Below are positions 27,336-36,217 of a stretch of 39,724 bases of DNA, in pieces. The stretch is from Micrococcales bacterium (GTDB lineage: Bacteria > Actinomycetota > Actinomycetes > Actinomycetales > Cellulomonadaceae). How positions within the stretch are numbered: the stretch's first letter is position 1; each line of letters begins with the position of its first letter. Both the position numbers and the translations under genes were made by a program. The notes beneath the pieces were generated by a model. The model was not told where the DNA came from, made no database searches, and was given only the letters and a program-made list of their open reading frames with translations. The stretch covers positions 1 through 39,724 of the forward strand of contig WQWY01000023.1 in assembly GCA_009785115.1 (NCBI GenBank), in the 5' to 3' direction.

Positions 27336-28093
27336 CGCGACTCCTTCTTGCTGGTCGACCTCTGGCTGGTCGACGGCTTGCGTCGAGCACCCTCGTCGGG
27401 CAGGGCAGGGGCGACCCAGCCCTGCTCCTTGGCCAGCACCGTGCCGCGCAGGGTCGGCTCGCCCGGCAGGCCACCCTCGTCACCGCGCCCGTCAGGGAAC
27501 CCGGCCAGCACGTGCGAGACCTCCTTGAACGTCCCCACCGTGTCGGCACCGCGCGTCGGACGCGCGGGCTTGCCGGCACGCAGGTCGTCCACGAGCGCCA
27601 CGGTCGAGTCGGGCGTCTGGTTGTCGAAGAACTCCCAGTTCACCATGACGACCGGCGCGTAGTCGCACGCCGCGTTGCACTCGATCCGCTCCAGCGTGAT
27701 CGACCCGTCGTCGGTGGTCTCGTCCTGGCCGATGCCCAGGTGAGCGGCGACCTCGTCCCAGATCGCGTCCCCGCCCATGACCGCGCACAGCGCGGTGGTG
27801 CACACCCCGACGGTGTAGGTGCCGTTGGGGTGGCGCTTGTACTGGGTGTAGAACGTCGCGACAGCCGAGACCTGCGCCGTGGTCAGGTCCAGCGTCGTGG
27901 CCGCGAACGCGACGCCTCGCGGGGAGACGTAGCCGTCCTCGGACTGCACCAGGTGCAGGATCGGCAGCAGGGCCGAGCGCGGGTTCGGGTAGCGGGCGAC
28001 GATCTGCGCCGCCTCTCCCGTCAGGCGCTCCAGGGCCGCCTCGTCGTAGGCCGTGGCGTGCACGTCCGGCCTGTCAGCGTTCTCGATGGTCAT
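27332..28093 (-). CDS. nuoE: NADH-quinone oxidoreductase subunit E (2Fe-2S)
   Basis: A 253-aa thioredoxin-fold subunit with the N1a 2Fe-2S ligands Cys98, Cys103, Cys139 and Cys143. E. coli NuoE is about 166 aa; the extra length is a C-terminal tail of about 80 residues ending in a Ser/Thr/Lys-rich stretch (KPSTSQRSTSKKESR). The ATG at 28093 overlaps the nuoD stop by one base. It works with NuoF and NuoG as the NADH-oxidising module. Confidence 0.95.
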   Translation of the reverse strand: MTIENADRPDVHATAYDEAALERLTGEAAQIVARYPNPRSALLPILHLVQSEDGYVSPRGVAFAATTLDLTTAQVSAVATFYTQYKRHPNGTYTVGVCTTALCAVMGGDAIWDEVAAHLGIGQDETTDDGSITLERIECNAACDYAPVVMVNWEFFDNQTPDSTVALVDDLRAGKPARPTRGADTVGTFKEVSHVLAGFPDGRGDEGGLPGEPTLRGTVLAKEQGWVAPALPDEGARRKPSTSQRSTSKKESR

Positions 28094-29442
28094 CAGCGGT
28101 CTACCCCTCCGAGCACCGGGTCGATCGAGGCGACGGACACCACGACGTCGGCCACCTGCCCGCCCTCGCAGATCATGGACGTCGCCTGCAGGTTGTTGAA
28201 CGACGGGTCACGGAAGTGAGCGCGGTAGGGCTTGGTGCCGCCGTCGGAGACCAGGTGCACGCCCATGGTGCCCTTGGCGTGCTCGATGGTCTGCCACACC
28301 TGCCCCTCCGGGACCCTGAAGCCCTCGGTGACCAGCTTGAAGTGGTGGATCAGGGCCTCCATGGAGGTGCCCATGATCTCCTTGACGTGCTCGGGCGAGG
28401 TGCCCATCCCGTCACCGGCGATGGCCAGCTGGGCCGGCCACGCGATCTTCTTGTCGGCGACCATCACCGGGGTGCCCCGCGAGGCGTCCAGCCGGTCCAG
28501 CACCTGCTCGATGATCCGCAACGACTGGTAGACCTCCTCGAGCCGCACGACCATCCGCGCGTAGTTGTCGCCCTCGGTCGCGGTCGGGATGTCGAAGTCG
28601 TAGGTCTCGTAGCCGCAGTACGGCTCGGTCTTGCGCACGTCGTACGGGAGCCCGGTGGCCCGCAGCAGCGGGCCGGTGACGCCCAGCGCCATGCAGGCCG
28701 CCGTCGACAGGTACCCGGTCTCCTTCATGCGCAGGTGGACGATCGGGTTCTCCATCACCAGGTCTTCGGCCTGACGCAGGTACTTGCGGACGCTGTCCAT
28801 CTTCTTGCGGACGAAGGCCGTGGTGTTCTCCGGGAGGTCCTGCGCCACCCCGCCGGGGCGGACGTAGGCGTGGTTCATGCGCAGGCCCGTGACGAGCTCG
28901 AAGATCTCCAGGATGTCCTCACGCGCCTGGAAGCACATCATCATCACGGTAGTGGCGCCCATCTCGTTGCCACCGGTGCCCAGGAAGACCATGTGCGAGG
29001 AGATCCGCTGGAGCTCCATCATGAGCACCCGGATCTGGCTGGCTCGCTCGGGCACGTCAGCGGTGACGCCGAGCAGCTTCTCCACGGCCAGGCAGTAGGC
29101 GACCTCCTGGAACAGCGGGGCCACGTAGTCCATCCGCGTGCAGAACGTGACGCCCTGCGTCCAGGTGCGGTACTCCATGTTCTTCTCGATGCCGGTGTGC
29201 AGGTAGCCGATGCCCGCGCGGGCCTCGGTCACCGTCTCGCCGTCGATCTCCAGCAGCAGGCGCAGCACGCCGTGCGTGGACGGGTGCTGGGGGCCCATGT
29301 TGACGACGATGCGCTCCTCACCGAGGCGAGCAGCCTCGGCCGCGACGTCGGACCAGTCACCACCGACAGGGTGGAACGTGGGCACACCGTCCAGGTCGTC
29401 GTCGCGCAGCGCGCCCGTGGCGTGGGGGGTCTGGGTGCTCAT
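28093..29442 (-). CDS. nuoD: NADH-quinone oxidoreductase subunit D
   Basis: A 449-aa subunit related to the large subunit of NiFe hydrogenases that lines the quinone head-group pocket with NuoB. The block [21 protein letters not shown], read in two parts, carries the His expected to touch the quinone; a Tyr in the next conserved region ([15 protein letters not shown]) fits the other contact. The true start is ATG at 29442, which overlaps the nuoC stop by one base. Translation further upstream in this frame would be out of place inside nuoC. Confidence 0.96.
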   Translation of the reverse strand: MSTQTPHATGALRDDDLDGVPTFHPVGGDWSDVAAEAARLGEERIVVNMGPQHPSTHGVLRLLLEIDGETVTEARAGIGYLHTGIEKNMEYRTWTQGVTFCTRMDYVAPLFQEVAYCLAVEKLLGVTADVPERASQIRVLMMELQRISSHMVFLGTGGNEMGATTVMMMCFQAREDILEIFELVTGLRMNHAYVRPGGVAQDLPENTTAFVRKKMDSVRKYLRQAEDLVMENPIVHLRMKETGYLSTAACMALGVTGPLLRATGLPYDVRKTEPYCGYETYDFDIPTATEGDNYARMVVRLEEVYQSLRIIEQVLDRLDASRGTPVMVADKKIAWPAQLAIAGDGMGTSPEHVKEIMGTSMEALIHHFKLVTEGFRVPEGQVWQTIEHAKGTMGVHLVSDGGTKPYRAHFRDPSFNNLQATSMICEGGQVADVVVSVASIDPVLGGVDR

Positions 29443-30205
29443 CAGCGGTACGTCCTCCGCTCGTCGGCCGGGGGCACGGTGGCGCCCTTGAACTCGACCG
29501 GGATGCCGGCGAGCGGGTAGTCCTTGCGCTGCGGGTGGCCGACCCAGTCGTCGGGCATCATGATGCGAGCCAGCCCGGGGTGACCGTCGAAGACGATGCC
29601 GAAGAAGTCGTACGTCTCGCGCTCGTGCCAGTCGTTGGTCGGGTACACCGACGTGGTCGACGGGACGTGCGGGTCCGCCTCGCTCACCGCGACCTCGAGC
29701 CGCAGCTGGTGGCCGTGGGTGATCGACACCAGGTGGTACACCGCGTGCAGCTCGCGCCCCTGGTCGTGCGGGTAGTGCACGCCCGAGACCCCGAGGGACA
29801 GCTCGAAGCGCAGGTCTGGGTCGTCGCGCAGAGCCGAGCACACGGCGACCAGGTGCTCGGGCGCCACGTGCAGGTTCAGCTCGCCGTTCTCGACCACGAC
29901 GTACTCGATCGCGGCGGCGTAGCCGGGGCCTTCCTCGTCCAGCACCTCGGCGAGGACGTCCACGACCTCGTCGAACCACCCGCCGTAGGGCCGCTCGCTG
30001 GGGCCGGGCATGACCACCGTCGTGACCAGCCCGCCGTAGCCGGACGTGTCACCAGACCCGGCGGGCCCGAACATGCCGTGACGCACGGCCACGACCTCCA
30101 GGAGCGGGTGCGCCTCGCCCGCGCTCGCGGCGGCCTTCGCGATCACCTGACCCGTGGTCGGCCGCAGCGCGGCGGTCTGGGGCTCGTCGTTCTTCTTCTC
30201 GGGGC

Positions 30206-30209
<4 letters not shown>
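29442..30209 (-). CDS. nuoC: NADH-quinone oxidoreductase subunit C
   Basis: A 255-aa hydrophilic subunit linking the quinone module to the iron-sulfur arm. The signature [16 protein letters not shown] and the end [11 protein letters not shown] mark the 30-kDa subunit family. It is not fused to NuoD, unlike in E. coli. The first 85 or so residues are a variable extension. The start is ATG at 30209, overlapping the nuoB stop as ATGA; upstream in-frame ATGs lie inside nuoB. Confidence 0.95.
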
Positions 30210-30760
<551 letters not shown>

Positions 30761-30788
30761 CTCAGCCCTCCTGTCGACCGTAGGTACC

Positions 30789-30824
30789 ACGCATCAGTCC
30801 CGCTCCACGCATCAGTCCCACTCC
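30789..30824. repeat. 18-bp tandem duplication across the nuoA stop codon
   Basis: Two adjacent 18-bp units (30789-30806 and 30807-30824) differ at one base (G/A). The rightmost unit includes the nuoA stop codon (30812-30814) and the codons before it. The other unit is a copy of the same sequence in the nuoA-nuoB gap. This looks like a recent local duplication that lengthened the spacer. Confidence 0.85.
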
Positions 30825-31174
30825 AGCCCGCCGCGGCGCCACTCGTAGATGAACGGGACGGTGATGAGCGCGAGGAACGACATCATCGCGACCGCACCGA
30901 ACATCGCGAGCTCGGTGAAGCTCACCGCCCACGGGTAGAGGAAGACGACCTCGATGTCGAACACGATGAAGGTCATCGCGACCAGGTAGTACTTCACCGG
31001 GAAGCGCCCGCCGCCCACCGCGTGCGGCGTCGGCTGGATGCCGCACTCGTACGCCTCGAGCTTCGCCCGGTTGCGGCGCTTCGGCCCCAGGACGGCGCTC
31101 GCGACCACGCCGCCGACGGCGATCACCGCCGCCAGCCCCATCATGATCAGCAACGGGACATACGGGTTCGTCAT
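30812..31174 (-). CDS. nuoA: NADH-quinone oxidoreductase subunit A
   Basis: A 120-aa three-helix membrane subunit, first gene of the nuo operon. The family block YECGIQPTPHAVGGGRFPVKYYL carries the conserved Cys-loop near the quinone entrance, and FDIEVVFLYPWAV marks helix 2. The ATG at 31174 has GGAGGT seven bases upstream. It begins only 45 bp after menJ, so menJ and nuo may be read on one transcript. Confidence 0.96.
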   Translation of the reverse strand: MTNPYVPLLIMMGLAAVIAVGGVVASAVLGPKRRNRAKLEAYECGIQPTPHAVGGGRFPVKYYLVAMTFIVFDIEVVFLYPWAVSFTELAMFGAVAMMSFLALITVPFIYEWRRGGLEWD

Positions 31175-31219
31175 CGCACGTACCTCCAGCTCGTCACAGG
31201 TGCGTCTCCCTCGTCGCGG

Positions 31220-32509
31220 TCATGCTGCCGGTACCAACCTAGCGAGCCCGGCGATGACCCTGTCAGACAGGTCACCGCCTGTCGGCTCGTAGCAGTCGGA
31301 CAGCAGCTTGTGCGTGAACCGCATGACCGTGGGCCGAGGTAGACCGTACCGGGTGCAGGCCCACATGATGCGCGGGCTCTCGATGAGTCTCACGAATCCT
31401 CGACCCAACGTGTAGTAGCCGCCCAGGTCGTCCTTCATCCTGGACTGGTAGGTGGCGAGCGCCCGCTCCCTGCCAGCCCGCGAACCACGAGCCAGACCCT
31501 GGCCGATCGCGTCGGCCGCGACACGGCCGGCCTGGAGCCCGTAGGCGATCCCCTCGCCGTTGAACGGGCTGACCATGCCGCCGGCGTCACCGACGAGCAT
31601 CAGGCCGTTCCCGTACAGCGGGCCACGGTTGAACCCCATCGGCAGCGCGGCCCCGCGCACCGGCCCGAGCTGGTGCTCCGGCGTGAAGTCCCAGCCCTCG
31701 GGGGCGTTGGCCATCCAGCGGGCGAAGAGGTCCTTGTAGTCGACCTTCGTCGCGGCGTTCGTCGACGACACCGAGCCCAGGCCGACGTTGACCGTGCCGT
31801 CTCCGAGCGGGAACACCCAGCCGTAGCCCGGCATCAGGTTCGAGCGCCCGGGCGCCCCGTCCCACAGCTCGAGGTGGCTCTCCATCCACGGGTCGTCATG
31901 ACGCGGGGAGGTGAAGTATGTGCGCACCGCCACGCCCATCGGACGGTCGGTGCGCGGTGCCCGACCCAGCGCGGTCGCCAGCCGGGAGGAGACCCCGTCG
32001 GCGGCCACCACGACCCGGGCACGGAAGGTCTGCTCGTCCCCGGTGCGCCGTCCGCCGTCGGTGCCGCGCGCGACCACCCCGACCACCCGGCCGGTGCGCT
32101 CGTCGAGCACCGGGGCGGTGACCTGGGTGCGCTCGAGCACCTTGGCACCGGCAGCACGGGCGTGGTCCACCAGGATCTGGTCCAGCGACGTCCGACGCCG
32201 GGCCATGCCGTACGACGGGTAGCTGGACAGGTCTGGCCAGGCCAGCTCGACGACGTGCCCGCCGCCGAACACACGCAGCCCGCGGTTGCGGATCCAGCCG
32301 TCGGCCTCGCGGATCGAGACCCCCATGCGCACGAGCTCGGCCACCGCACGTGGGGTCAGACCGTCGCCGCAGACCTTCTCGCGGGGGAAGGAGGCCTTGT
32401 CCAGCAGGAGGACCGACAGCCCCGCCTGGGCGCACCAGTACGCGGTGGCCGACCCGGCAGGGCCGGCGCCGACGACGATGACGTCAGCGTCATCGCTCGG
32501 ACCGCTCAC
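31220..32509 (-). CDS. menJ: Geranylgeranyl-reductase-family flavoenzyme, probable menaquinone reductase MenJ
   Basis: A 429-aa FAD enzyme of the digeranylgeranyl/geranylgeranyl reductase family. The FAD-binding motif is VVGAGPAGSATA near the N-terminus, then CGDGLTPRAV, then VVVAADGVSS, and GDAGGMVSPFNGEGIAYGLQAG as the second FAD contact. Its position between menG and nuoA points to MenJ, which saturates one isoprene unit of menaquinone to give the partly hydrogenated tails typical of actinomycetes. The GTG at 32509 is chosen because GAGAGGGGG lies just upstream; the ATG at 32530 has no ribosome site. A role on another polyprenyl lipid is possible. Confidence 0.85.
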   Translation of the reverse strand: MSGPSDDADVIVVGAGPAGSATAYWCAQAGLSVLLLDKASFPREKVCGDGLTPRAVAELVRMGVSIREADGWIRNRGLRVFGGGHVVELAWPDLSSYPSYGMARRRTSLDQILVDHARAAGAKVLERTQVTAPVLDERTGRVVGVVARGTDGGRRTGDEQTFRARVVVAADGVSSRLATALGRAPRTDRPMGVAVRTYFTSPRHDDPWMESHLELWDGAPGRSNLMPGYGWVFPLGDGTVNVGLGSVSSTNAATKVDYKDLFARWMANAPEGWDFTPEHQLGPVRGAALPMGFNRGPLYGNGLMLVGDAGGMVSPFNGEGIAYGLQAGRVAADAIGQGLARGSRAGRERALATYQSRMKDDLGGYYTLGRGFVRLIESPRIMWACTRYGLPRPTVMRFTHKLLSDCYEPTGGDLSDRVIAGLARLVPAA

Positions 32510-32602
32510 GCGTGCCCCCCTCTCCACCATCGGACGAGCGGGAGTCTATCGGTGCCTCGGGGGGTGCTTGCGACGGGTGACCAAAGTCCCATGTTGCGTT
32601 CG

Positions 32603-33307
32603 TCACACCGGACGGGTCGCGCGGTGCAGCACGGCGATGCCACCGGACAGGTTCCGGTAGGCGACCTTGCCCCAGCCCGCCGCCCTGATCTGGTGGGCGA
32701 GGGCCACCTGGTCAGGCCAGTGCTGGATCGACTCCACCAGGTACCGGTACGCGTCGTCGCTGCTGGCCGTCGCCCTGGCCATGGCCGGGAGCACCAGCCG
32801 CAGGTACAGGTTGTGCGGCCCGCGCAGCACGCTCGCCGCCGGTGTGGAGAACTCGCAGACCACCAGCCGACCGCCCGGCTTGGTGACCCGCAGCATCTCC
32901 GCCAGCGCCGCGGACGCGTCAGGGACGTTGCGCAGGCCGAAGGAGATCGTCACCGCGTCGAACGACGCGTCAGCGAACGGCAGCGCCAGCGCGTCGCCTG
33001 CCACGAACGCCAGGTCGGGACGACGGCGCCTGCCCGCGCCCAGCATGCCGATCGACAGGTCGCACGCGACCACCCGCGCACCGGCCTCGGCGAACGGGGC
33101 CGTGGAGGTGCCGGTGCCGGCGGCCAGGTCGAGCACCGTCTCACCGATCTGGGGGTCGACGGCCCGTACCGTGGCGTGGCGCCACATCCTGGCCTGCCCC
33201 AGCGAGATGATGGCGTTGGTCAGGTCGTAGCGCGGGGCGATCCCGTCGAACATCGCCGCCACATCCCTCTGCTGCTTGTCCAGGCCGGCTCGCGACACGA
33301 CCTCCAT
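32603..33307 (-). CDS. menG: Demethylmenaquinone methyltransferase MenG/UbiE
   Basis: A 234-aa class I SAM-dependent methyltransferase that makes the last ring methylation of menaquinone. The SAM motif is [19 protein letters not shown]. The family motifs [13 protein letters not shown] near the N-terminus and FGLRNVPD in the middle are both typical of UbiE/MenG. The ATG at 33307 gives a normal length; an in-frame start at 33337 adds only ten residues. It is divergent from menF across 155 bp and 93 bp upstream of menJ. Confidence 0.94.
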   Translation of the reverse strand: MEVVSRAGLDKQQRDVAAMFDGIAPRYDLTNAIISLGQARMWRHATVRAVDPQIGETVLDLAAGTGTSTAPFAEAGARVVACDLSIGMLGAGRRRRPDLAFVAGDALALPFADASFDAVTISFGLRNVPDASAALAEMLRVTKPGGRLVVCEFSTPAASVLRGPHNLYLRLVLPAMARATASSDDAYRYLVESIQHWPDQVALAHQIRAAGWGKVAYRNLSGGIAVLHRATRPV

Positions 33308-33438
33308 CTTTGCAGAACCTGCCGGCACGCACCGCACGCTCTTGGCGCTCTCTCAGCGAAGGCCGCCCGAAAGGTCGCCTATCGCGCGTCGGAGTGACGC
33401 CCGAGGGCATCTCATGGACTTCTCAAGAGGCGAGGCTC

Positions 33439-33460
33439 TCTGGTCAGTACAGTGACCAGA
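33439..33460 (+). promoter_or_regulatory. Inverted repeat and likely -10 element directly before menF
   Basis: TCTGGTCA (33439-33446) and TGACCAGA (33453-33460) are perfect inverted repeats around six bases. The sequence TACAGT (33448-33453), matching the TANNNT form of a -10 element, falls in the centre. The menF ATG follows at 33463, where a transcript start would be expected, and there is no ribosome site. I infer a leaderless menF mRNA with an operator over its promoter. A -35 element is not clear. Confidence 0.45.
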
Positions 33461-33462
33461 CG

Positions 33463-34728
33463 ATGAGCACGATCTCCACCCACGACGCGCCGACGCCGCT
33501 GGCGCTCGTCGTGCGCACCGTCGCCATCGACGACCCCGGTGACCTGCTGCGCCTCCTGCCGTCGACCTCACCGACAGCCTGGGTGCGCCGCGGCGACGGG
33601 CTGGTCGCCTGGGGCGAGGCCGCACGCGTCGAGGTCGGCACCGCCACCGACGCCCAGACCGCCTGGGAGGCCCTCGTGGAGCGGGCGGTGGTGCGCGACG
33701 AGGTCGGGCTGCCCGGCACCGGGCCGGTCGCGTTCGGCTCGTTCGCGTTCGACGACGCCTCCCCCGCCGGCGGGGTGCTCGTCGTCCCCTCGGTGCTGGT
33801 CGGCAGGCGCGACGGGCAGGCGTGGCTGACGACCGTCGGCACCGGCCTGTCGGCCCCTCCTACGCTCGTGGCCGACCCGGAGCCGGTGCGCGCCCCGGGC
33901 GCGGTGCGCTACCGCACCGGTGCCCTGGACCCGCAGACCTGGGCGGCACGCGTGGCTGAGGCCGTCGCGGCGATCCGGGCCGGTGCCGCGGAGAAGATCG
34001 TGCTCGCCCGCGACGTGCTGGCACGCACCGCCGAGCCTCTCGACGTGCGCTGGGCACTGGGCCGGCTGGCCGAGCGGTACGACTCGTGCTGGACGTTCAG
34101 CGTCGACGGGCTGATCGGTGCGACACCGGAGCTGCTGGTGCGCCTCGAGCGCGGTCTGGTGACCTCCCGGGTGCTGGCCGGCACCGTCCAGCGCACCGGC
34201 GACGACGACGCGGACCTGGCCCGTGCGGCGATCCTCGCCCACAGCTCCAAGGACCTGGAGGAGCACGAGTACGCCGTGCGGTCCGTCGCCCAGGCGCTCG
34301 CCCCGTTCTGCTCCTCGACCAACGTGCCTGACGTGCCCTTCGTCCTCTCCCTGCCCAACGTGCTGCACCTGGCCTCCGACATCACCGGGGTCGCCTCCGC
34401 GGAGGCCGGGGGCTCCCTGGGCCTCGCGGCGGCGCTGCACCCGTCGGCCGCCGTGTGCGGCACCCCGACCACCGACGCCCTCACGCTCATCCGCCGCCTC
34501 GAGCAGATGGACCGCGGCCGCTACGCCGGCCCCGTGGGCTGGACGGGGGCCTCCGGCGACGGCGAGTGGGGCATCGCCCTGCGCTCGGCCCACGTCGACC
34601 CCAGCGACCCCCACGAGGTCCGCCTCTTCGCCGGCTGCGGCGTCGTGGCCGCCTCCGACCCCACCGCCGAGCTCACCGAGTCCGAGGCCAAGCTCGACCC
34701 CATGCGCTACGCCCTCACCGACAGCTGA
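33463..34728 (+). CDS. menF: Isochorismate synthase (MenF/EntC/DhbC family)
   Basis: A 421-aa chorismate-binding enzyme that turns chorismate into isochorismate, the first step to menaquinone. The core motifs are in order: EKIVLARD with Lys178, GATPELLVRLE (219-229), VLAGTVQRT (237-245), EEHEYAVR (267-274), and GPVGWTGASGDGEWGIALR (356-374). The length matches short actinobacterial isochorismate synthases. The ATG at 33463 is chosen; an in-frame start at 33310 would cover the divergent promoter region. It is the only intact plus-strand gene in the window. Since menD and menC are nearby, the menaquinone role is favoured over a siderophore role. Confidence 0.9.
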   Translation: MSTISTHDAPTPLALVVRTVAIDDPGDLLRLLPSTSPTAWVRRGDGLVAWGEAARVEVGTATDAQTAWEALVERAVVRDEVGLPGTGPVAFGSFAFDDASPAGGVLVVPSVLVGRRDGQAWLTTVGTGLSAPPTLVADPEPVRAPGAVRYRTGALDPQTWAARVAEAVAAIRAGAAEKIVLARDVLARTAEPLDVRWALGRLAERYDSCWTFSVDGLIGATPELLVRLERGLVTSRVLAGTVQRTGDDDADLARAAILAHSSKDLEEHEYAVRSVAQALAPFCSSTNVPDVPFVLSLPNVLHLASDITGVASAEAGGSLGLAAALHPSAAVCGTPTTDALTLIRRLEQMDRGRYAGPVGWTGASGDGEWGIALRSAHVDPSDPHEVRLFAGCGVVAASDPTAELTESEAKLDPMRYALTDS

Positions 34729-34735
34729 CCCCGAG

Positions 34736-34751
34736 CCTCCCGTCGGGGAGG
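34736..34751. terminator. Small hairpin between convergent menF and the htrA-like gene
   Basis: CCTCCC (34736-34741) pairs with GGGAGG (34746-34751) around GTCG. It fills the 28-bp gap between two convergent stop codons and could serve both strands. Confidence 0.4.
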
Positions 34752-34756
34752 GACCG

Positions 34757-36142
34757 TCAGCCGGTCGGGGTGGGGGTCGGTTGGCTGGGCGGGGTGGCGG
34801 TCTCGGCGCGGACCGCGAGGGTGGCGTCGATGTTCATCGAGCGGCCGTCGCGCACGACCGTGAGCGTGACTCTGTCGCCCGCGCTCTGTGATCTGACGTA
34901 GGCGGTCAGGGACTCCGCGCCGGGGGTGGGGGCGTGGTTGAAGGCGACGATCACGTCGCCCACGCGCAGGCCGGCCTCGGACGCGGGGGAACCGTCGGAG
35001 ACCGTGGTCACCTGTGCGCCGCGTCGGGTCACGCCCTCGGCCGTGACGAGGGCGTCGTTCATCCGCACCCCGAGGAACGCGTGCTTGGCCGAGCCGCTGT
35101 CGATCAGCTGGTCGGCGATCTTCTTGGCCAGGTTCACCGGGATCGCGAAGCCCAGGCCGATCGAGCCCGACCGTGCCGAGCCGTACGCGGGCGCCAGAGT
35201 GGCGATCGAGGACGTGATCCCGATGACCTTGCCCTCCCCGTCGAACACCGGACCACCGGAGTTGCCAGGATTCACCGCGGCGTCCACCTGGATCGCGTTG
35301 GTCACCACCACGTCGCTGGAGTCGGTGGTCATCGCGGTCACCGCCGGGCGGTTCACGGCCGAGACGATGCCGGTGGTCATGGTGTTCTGCAGCCCGAGCG
35401 GGTTGCCCGCCGCGAGCACCTGCTGACCGACCGCGACCGTGGAGGAATCACCGAGGACGGCCGGGGACAGGTTCGCGGGGGCGTCGGTGAGCCTCACCAC
35501 GGCCAGGTCGGTCGTGGGGTCGAGACCGACGATCTCGGCGGGGTAGATGCGCCCGTCGAACAGGGTCACGGCGACGGTGTCGTCGTCGGCGCCCTGCACG
35601 ACGTGGTTGTTGGTGAGCACGTCCCCGTCCGCGCTGATGATGACGCCGGACCCCTCGCCGTCGCCGTCAGAGGTGGTCACCGCGATGGCCACCACGGACG
35701 CCTGGACCGCGACCGCCACACGCTCCCAGTCCGGGGCGACGGTGCTGGAGCCGACGACCGGCACGCTCACGGTGGCTGCCGGGGTGTCGCGGTCGACGAA
35801 CCACGTCGTGGCGAGCGCGGTGCCCGCCGCGACGACCAGCGCGGTGATCGCCGCGACCAGCACGGTCAGCCCGAGCGACCGCTGCCGCCGCACCGGTGCG
35901 GGCGGCACAGGAGCGGACAGCACAGACGCGGGCGCGGACGAGCCGTACGTGTGCGAGTACGGCGTAGGTGCCGCACCGGGGTAGGGCGAGGAAGCGGCCA
36001 CCGGGGCGGGAGCACCTGGATAGCCGAACGTGGGAGAGGGTGCCGGGGGCGCGGGCGACGGTGCTGGCTGGTCAGGCTGCGGCACGGCCAGCTGGTCGGG
36101 CACCTGCCCTCCCGGCTGGGTCTCGTCACTCGGCACGGACAT
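34757..36142 (-). CDS. HtrA/DegP-like membrane-anchored serine protease with PDZ domain
   Basis: A 461-aa S1C protease. Residues 1-85 are a Pro/Ala-rich cytoplasmic region, followed by one membrane helix (about 90-115). The protease domain has the triad His180 (TNNHVV), Asp212 (TDLAVVRL) and Ser295 (GNSGGPVF). One PDZ domain lies at about 360-445, followed by a short Thr/Pro tail. Such proteins degrade or refold damaged exported proteins outside the membrane. The ATG at 36142 has AAGGGGAG upstream, and an inverted repeat lies 20-38 bases upstream. It is the only gene of the men block with no link to quinones. Confidence 0.92.
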   Translation of the reverse strand: MSVPSDETQPGGQVPDQLAVPQPDQPAPSPAPPAPSPTFGYPGAPAPVAASSPYPGAAPTPYSHTYGSSAPASVLSAPVPPAPVRRQRSLGLTVLVAAITALVVAAGTALATTWFVDRDTPAATVSVPVVGSSTVAPDWERVAVAVQASVVAIAVTTSDGDGEGSGVIISADGDVLTNNHVVQGADDDTVAVTLFDGRIYPAEIVGLDPTTDLAVVRLTDAPANLSPAVLGDSSTVAVGQQVLAAGNPLGLQNTMTTGIVSAVNRPAVTAMTTDSSDVVVTNAIQVDAAVNPGNSGGPVFDGEGKVIGITSSIATLAPAYGSARSGSIGLGFAIPVNLAKKIADQLIDSGSAKHAFLGVRMNDALVTAEGVTRRGAQVTTVSDGSPASEAGLRVGDVIVAFNHAPTPGAESLTAYVRSQSAGDRVTLTVVRDGRSMNIDATLAVRAETATPPSQPTPTPTG

Positions 36143-36162
36143 CAGGCTCCCCTTCGCTCACC

Positions 36163-36180
36163 GGCGATCCTATGATCGCC
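36163..36180 (-). promoter_or_regulatory. Inverted repeat upstream of the htrA-like gene
   Basis: GGCGATC (36163-36169) and GATCGCC (36174-36180) are perfect inverted repeats around four bases. Read towards the gene, the centre gives TAGGAT, a possible -10 element about 30 bases from the ATG. It could be an operator or a transcript-start hairpin. Confidence 0.3.
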
Positions 36181-36217
36181 TCCCCCGCAGCGTCGTCGGA
36201 CACCGAACCACCACCCG

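Noticed and set aside
31190..31221. Nine-codon frame (ATG overlapping the menJ stop) before nuoA
   Set aside because: The ATGA overlap is suggestive of a coupled leader, but the frame is very short and no family knowledge supports it; chance is likely.
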